A stretch of DNA of 47,241 bases. Source: Bacteroidota bacterium (GTDB lineage: Bacteria; Bacteroidota; Bacteroidia; Bacteroidales; UBA7960). Of this stretch, positions 43,811 through 47,241 are shown in pieces (position 1 is the stretch's first letter; every line of letters begins with the position of its first letter). The notes under the pieces are model-generated. The model was given only the letters and a program-made list of their open reading frames with translations. It was not told the DNA's origin and searched no databases. The stretch covers positions 1-47,241 of the forward strand of contig REDJ01000097.1 of assembly GCA_007693555.1 (NCBI GenBank). The letters are read 5' to 3'. The translations under genes and the position numbers were made by a program.

Positions 43811-44971
43811 CTAAACACTTTTCACCTTCAATATATCTTTTACTTTCATGGCATTTTCACGTGCTTTTTTCAAAGTATCTGCTGTTATAGTAACATGTCC
43901 CATCTTCCTGTAAGGCCGGGTTTCTGTTTTTCCGTAAAGGTGCATATAGGCCCCATCAATAGCAAGCATTTTTTCAGCACCTTCATATAAAACGGGTCCG
44001 GTATAATTTTCTTCGCCTGTAAGATTTACCATAACTGCTGGTCTTATCAAATCGGTATTTCCAAGCGGGAATCCCAGGATGGCCCGCAAATGTTGTTCAA
44101 ACTGAGAAATAACACATGCTTCAATGGTAAGGTGCCCGCTGTTATGCACCCTGGGGGCACATTCGTTAACCCATATTTCACCTTTTTTTGTAACAAACAT
44201 TTCTACGGCAAGCAGACCAACAATTTGTAATTTCTCCACAAGAGACTGTGCAATAACACCGGCTGCATCAAGATATTCAGCAGAAAGATCAGCCGGACAA
44301 AAAACATACTCCACAAGGTTTGCCACCGGGTGAAACGCCATTTCAACAGGTGGAAAGACCCTGATCTCTCCTGCTTCATTGCGGGCAGCAACAATAGCTA
44401 TTTCATGCTCTATGACAGCCAACTCTTCAATCAAACCCGGAACATCAGGAATGCTATTAATATCTGTCTTTGACCTCACAATGATTACTCCCCTGCCATC
44501 ATACCCGCCAACAGCAGCTTTCCAAACGAACGGAAGCTGAGTGGAGTTTTTCTCCATTTTTCGTAACATCTCAGCCTTATTCTTAAACCCAAACCAGGGT
44601 GTTGTGGGAACCTGATGGTCCTGGTAAAACTGCTTTTGCTGCACCTTGTTCTTTATAAGTTCAACGATCTCAGGCTGGGGGAATACCTTCTTCCCCATTG
44701 CTTGCAAGTCTTTCATGGCCTGTGTGTTCACATTTTCAATTTCAATGGTAATGACATCGCAATCCTGTCCGAACTGCATTACTGTATCATAATCATTGAA
44801 ACTCCCCTGAACAAACTCCTTGCTGCCGACCGAGCATGGAGCATCAACTGCGGGATCAAGTACTTTTGTGAAAAGGTCATAGCGGCGGGTTACATCTAGC
44901 AACATTTTACCTAACTGACCACCCCCAAGAATGCCTATTTTTTTATCTTTTGACGAAAAGTAATTTTCCAT
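43811..44971 (-). CDS. purK: 5-(carboxyamino)imidazole ribonucleotide synthase
   Basis: The 386-residue ATP-grasp enzyme makes N5-CAIR from AIR, bicarbonate and ATP. The N-terminal Rossmann-like motif GILGGGQLGKMLLD (13-26), ATP-grasp segments FVWKAAVGGYDGRGVIIV and INECAPRVHNSGH, and the C-terminal part are complete; length is normal. PurK supplies the substrate of PurE, encoded next on the strand. A TACCTTTG -7-like box lies 32 bases upstream of the start. The gene is oriented away from the secreted-protein genes to its right. Confidence 0.97.
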   Translation of the reverse strand: MENYFSSKDKKIGILGGGQLGKMLLDVTRRYDLFTKVLDPAVDAPCSVGSKEFVQGSFNDYDTVMQFGQDCDVITIEIENVNTQAMKDLQAMGKKVFPQPEIVELIKNKVQQKQFYQDHQVPTTPWFGFKNKAEMLRKMEKNSTQLPFVWKAAVGGYDGRGVIIVRSKTDINSIPDVPGLIEELAVIEHEIAIVAARNEAGEIRVFPPVEMAFHPVANLVEYVFCPADLSAEYLDAAGVIAQSLVEKLQIVGLLAVEMFVTKKGEIWVNECAPRVHNSGHLTIEACVISQFEQHLRAILGFPLGNTDLIRPAVMVNLTGEENYTGPVLYEGAEKMLAIDGAYMHLYGKTETRPYRKMGHVTITADTLKKARENAMKVKDILKVKSV

Positions 44972-45002
44972 GTAAAAAACCCCATATCACTGTTAATGCT
45001 GG

Positions 45003-45010
45003 CAAAGGTA
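45003..45010 (-). promoter_or_regulatory. Candidate -7 box of purK
   Basis: On the minus strand this is TACCTTTG, an exact TAnnTTTG match, 32 bases before the purK start. No clear -33 element is present at normal spacing. Confidence 0.4.
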
Positions 45011-45082
45011 AGAAGTTCTTTTATTTTTCAGAGAATGTTTTCTTGCTTATTGTGTATGTTTTTGGCTGAAACAGAGAACAAG

Positions 45083-45748
45083 TCAGTAGGCAAAATCGAC
45101 AACACGACCAATATACTTTCCGTTTCTGAAAATCCAGGTTATCTCATAAAGGCTCGGAATTTCCCCGTTTCGCATATAAACATAAATTCGCTCTCCATCA
45201 TTTGATAAATATACTGCTACATCACAACTCACAGTTCTCGAAAATAAATAGCGAATACATAAATTGGGTTCAAAAATATCATTGTAAGCAAAGGAAGGAA
45301 TAATCACATGATTTTCATCTATTACAACCTGTAAAGTTTCAATTTGCCTGCGTGGAACTTTACCATCAATACCCCAAAAATAGCGTCCGTCAATTTTATA
45401 CAAATAACCACTCATCCTGAAATATTTCAAGTGATGCCTGTTCGATCGAAACCTGCCTGTTTCAATAAAAACACTGTGATTTTCATGTGTAAATTCAACA
45501 GTATTTGAACTTACACTTTCGATGGGAAATGAAATAAGGGGTTCTGAAGGTTTTTGACCGTATATTCTGCCGACAAAGTTAAAGGACGCCAGTTCACTTG
45601 CAATAACTGAATCAGCAAGGTAAAAGAATCCTTCCTTCTTTCGGTCGGGATGAGTAACAACCAAAGCCGGATCGCGCTGACAGTTAGCTTCTTTTAAATC
45701 AAAAAACAGGAGAAAGAAAGACAAACAGATTATAAGTATACCTTTCAT
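45083..45748 (-). CDS. Secreted protein of unknown function
   Basis: I do not recognise this 221-residue product. It opens with a signal peptide (MKGILIICLSFFLLFF, cleavage likely after EANCQ near residue 24) and then has an all-beta, aromatic-rich composition (RYFWGIDGKVPRRQIETLQV, YVYMRNGEIPSLYEITWIFRNGKYIGRVVDFAY) with only two further cysteines. It is probably periplasmic or surface-exposed. It ends 111 bases before the purK start region, on the same strand, and has a TAaaTTTG-type -7 box about 74 bases upstream. The gene to its right is divergent. The coding call rests on length, signal peptide and a coherent composition. Confidence 0.7.
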   Translation of the reverse strand: MKGILIICLSFFLLFFDLKEANCQRDPALVVTHPDRKKEGFFYLADSVIASELASFNFVGRIYGQKPSEPLISFPIESVSSNTVEFTHENHSVFIETGRFRSNRHHLKYFRMSGYLYKIDGRYFWGIDGKVPRRQIETLQVVIDENHVIIPSFAYNDIFEPNLCIRYLFSRTVSCDVAVYLSNDGERIYVYMRNGEIPSLYEITWIFRNGKYIGRVVDFAY

Positions 45749-45821
45749 GATCGGGAGTTTTCATAAGTTAAAATCTATCTACTCCGCAAATGCATCAAAT
45801 TAACTCATACCATCACTATTG

Positions 45822-45829
45822 CAAATTTA
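45822..45829 (-). promoter_or_regulatory. Candidate -7 box of the secreted-protein gene at 45083-45748
   Basis: On the minus strand this reads TAAATTTG, matching TAnnTTTG, with a TTTG word at 45854-45857 as a possible -33 element at slightly long spacing (24 bases). It would give a leader of about 66 bases. Confidence 0.4.
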
Positions 45830-45918
45830 AAGTATTTATTAAAGCTTTGAAAGCAAAATCATCCTTTAACATTAGCCCTGAAAAGGCAAAAGCATTTTTA
45901 AATTGCAGGAATTTTTAG

Positions 45919-45926
45919 TAAGTTTG
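45919..45926 (+). promoter_or_regulatory. Candidate -7 box upstream of the HExxH protein gene
   Basis: TAAGTTTG matches the -7 consensus and lies 15 bases before the ATG at 45942. The leader would be very short for that start; it would be about 110 bases for the internal ATG at 46047, which begins directly with the hydrophobic signal core. The box therefore bears on the choice of start. Confidence 0.4.
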
Positions 45927-45941
45927 AAGTAATAAAATTTT

Positions 45942-46883
45942 ATGGAGAAACAAAATTCAGATATATTGTTTGTAAAGGCAACTGAAAGCACTGGCCAATT
46001 GCCTTCAAATAATTCTTATCGTGCAAAACCGGTAAGTGGTTTGAAGATGTTCTTTCTTCTCATGTTTCTCATGGGGCAACTTGCAGGCAGCCCTGCCCAA
46101 ACCCCCGACCGTATTGCACAATCATATAGTAAACAGTTGGTAAGGGTATTTGAATACCGCGACTCGCTTGAAGGAGTTCATCCTTTTATCAAAGGCCTTT
46201 ACCCTATTGCCATTGCAGAAGACGGTTATTTTTATGTTTTTGATCTGGACAGTTCAAAAACCCAGTACCGCATTATGACATATGAAGAAATTGAGATGAA
46301 GGTGCCCCGGGGTACCCGGGCTGCATTTCCACTTCAGTTTTATGATGATAAATGTGCATGTGTGGTAACCGGAGATGTGTTTGACAGTCCCGAAGGATAT
46401 GTTGTAATTTTTCATGAATTTATTCACTGCCATCAATGGCATACTGTTGAACCCGGCTTGCGCAGTGAATTGCCTCTGGCGGTAAAATCCCAGGAGGCAG
46501 GCAATGTTATGTGGGAAGTTGAATACCCTTTCCCCTATCAGGACAAGTGGTTTGTAAAGACATACAATGCCTTCCTGAAGGCAGCCAATGATAAGGACCA
46601 TGTCAAGGTAGCTCAATTGCGGGAAGAACTTGCGGGTATTCTGAACGACGATGATTATCAGTACATGGTATGGCAGGAATGGAAGGAGGGATTTGCACTT
46701 TTCCTGGAGAATAAAATGCGTAAGCATTTGAATCTCCCTGAAAACAAAGTGGGCAGACAGGAACCCTACAGCAGAACTGTATTTTATGCAGGTGGCTCGG
46801 CATATATTGAATTTCTGACCAATGAAAACCCTGATTTGCTTACCGATCTGGAAGCACTGTTTTACAAAATGTATTTCAATTAG
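45942..46883 (+). CDS. Secreted protein with HExxH zinc-metallopeptidase-like motif
   Basis: The 313-residue product (from 45942) has a hydrophobic signal core at 36-52 (MFFLLMFLMGQLAGSPAQ) preceded by 35 mostly polar residues, so the true start may be the ATG at 46047. VVIFHEFIHCHQWH contains an HExxH zinc motif (His158, Glu159, His162), and EWKEGFALFLENKMRK (Glu249) resembles the helix that carries the third ligand in gluzincins, though the 87-residue spacing is long. The rest matches no family I know. It is exported and might be a peptidase. The next gene, an outer-membrane protein, begins 20 bases downstream, so the two are probably co-transcribed. Confidence 0.75.
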   Translation: MEKQNSDILFVKATESTGQLPSNNSYRAKPVSGLKMFFLLMFLMGQLAGSPAQTPDRIAQSYSKQLVRVFEYRDSLEGVHPFIKGLYPIAIAEDGYFYVFDLDSSKTQYRIMTYEEIEMKVPRGTRAAFPLQFYDDKCACVVTGDVFDSPEGYVVIFHEFIHCHQWHTVEPGLRSELPLAVKSQEAGNVMWEVEYPFPYQDKWFVKTYNAFLKAANDKDHVKVAQLREELAGILNDDDYQYMVWQEWKEGFALFLENKMRKHLNLPENKVGRQEPYSRTVFYAGGSAYIEFLTNENPDLLTDLEALFYKMYFN

Positions 46884-46903
46884 GTTGAACTTAAGCCTTT
46901 CGG

Positions 46904-47241
46904 ATGAAGCATTTACTACTCCTGACCTTTCTGCTGGTTTCTACCATTAACTTTTCCCATGCTGCCAATGATAACTACCCTTTTGGTGGAAGAGCAGCCG
47001 GCATGGGCAATGCAGCCGTTACACTTTATGATTTCTGGGCTATCAGCCATAACCAGGCCGGTCTGGCAAAAATGCAGAATATAGCTGCCGGGGTTTATTT
47101 TGAAAACCGATTCCTTATTGAGGAATTGAATTTTGGTGCCGGTGCAGTTGTTTACCCCACTCCTTCAGGTGTGCTGGGTTTTAATTTTACTTATTTCGGG
47201 TTTGAATTATATAATGAAAGTAAATTAGGGCTTGCCTATGC
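46904..47241 (+). CDS. Outer-membrane beta-barrel protein, PorV/FadL-like (cut off by right edge)
   Basis: The first 112 residues of a plus-strand gene are in the window. The product starts MKHLLLLTFLLVSTINFSHA, a signal peptide, followed by NYPFGGRAAGMGNAAVTLYD. The GGRAxGMGxAxVxLxDxxxxxxNQAGL pattern is that of Bacteroidota outer-membrane barrels of the PorV/UPF0164-FadL type. Alternating hydrophobic strands follow (IAAGVYFENRF, GVLGFNFTYFGFELY). Some such proteins take part in type IX secretion, which fits the sorting domains elsewhere in the window, but nothing here shows that this one does. It lies 20 bases after the HExxH protein gene. Confidence 0.75.
   Translation, partial: MKHLLLLTFLLVSTINFSHAANDNYPFGGRAAGMGNAAVTLYDFWAISHNQAGLAKMQNIAAGVYFENRFLIEELNFGAGAVVYPTPSGVLGFNFTYFGFELYNESKLGLAY

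Overview
The window (47.2 kb, AT-rich) comes from a member of the Bacteroidota, most likely a free-living or sediment-type member of the Bacteroidia. The evidence is a SusC/SusD pair with a TIG-domain surface lipoprotein, a one-protein hybrid two-component regulator, several proteins ending in type IX secretion (T9SS) sorting domains (IYPNP-type motifs), TAnnTTTG-type -7 boxes, and poorly marked ribosome binding sites. No species can be named from the sequence. No tRNA, rRNA, CRISPR array, transposase or phage gene was seen.

Region 1 (1-9.5 kb, all minus strand) is one probable transcription unit. In transcription order it is deoC, ribokinase, GH5 glycosidase, nucleoside-hydrolase lipoprotein, DUF1593 (nucleoside-hydrolase-fold) lipoprotein, GH97, an unassigned TIM-barrel glycosidase, and a second nucleoside-hydrolase lipoprotein cut by the left edge. 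Exported N-ribosidase-like and glycosidase proteins are thus coupled to cytosolic (deoxy)ribose phosphorylation and cleavage.

Region 2 (9.7-25.6 kb, plus strand) starts with a 1458-residue hybrid two-component regulator divergent from deoC. It continues with a GPH-family sugar transporter, a GH94 phosphorylase, a GH130 phosphorylase, a GRP/RhaT-like sugar transporter, a GH47-like lipoprotein with a large internal deletion, a cellobiose-phosphorylase-like GH94 and a secreted protein of unknown type. The logic is import of short oligosaccharides and cytosolic phosphorolysis to sugar-1-phosphates.

Region 3 (25.6-34.2 kb) holds the outer-membrane part: susC-susD-surface glycan-binding protein on the minus strand, ending at a strong terminator, and a divergent GH5 endo-glycanase with a carbohydrate-binding module and T9SS sorting domain. 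Regions 2 and 3 together make a plausible polysaccharide utilization locus for a beta-linked glucan or glucomannan. The GH130, GH47-like and divergent GH94 genes leave a mannose- or GlcNAc-containing glycan possible.

Region 4 (34.5-47.2 kb) is mostly housekeeping: Bcp peroxiredoxin, a large secreted CotH-kinase/lamin-tail protein, an ABC exporter, endonuclease III, an M29 aminopeptidase, PurE and PurK, a secreted protein of unknown function, a secreted HExxH protein and the start of an outer-membrane protein. The three intergenic gaps between 41.4 and 43.8 kb are filled with shared modular repeats that also separate purK from purE.
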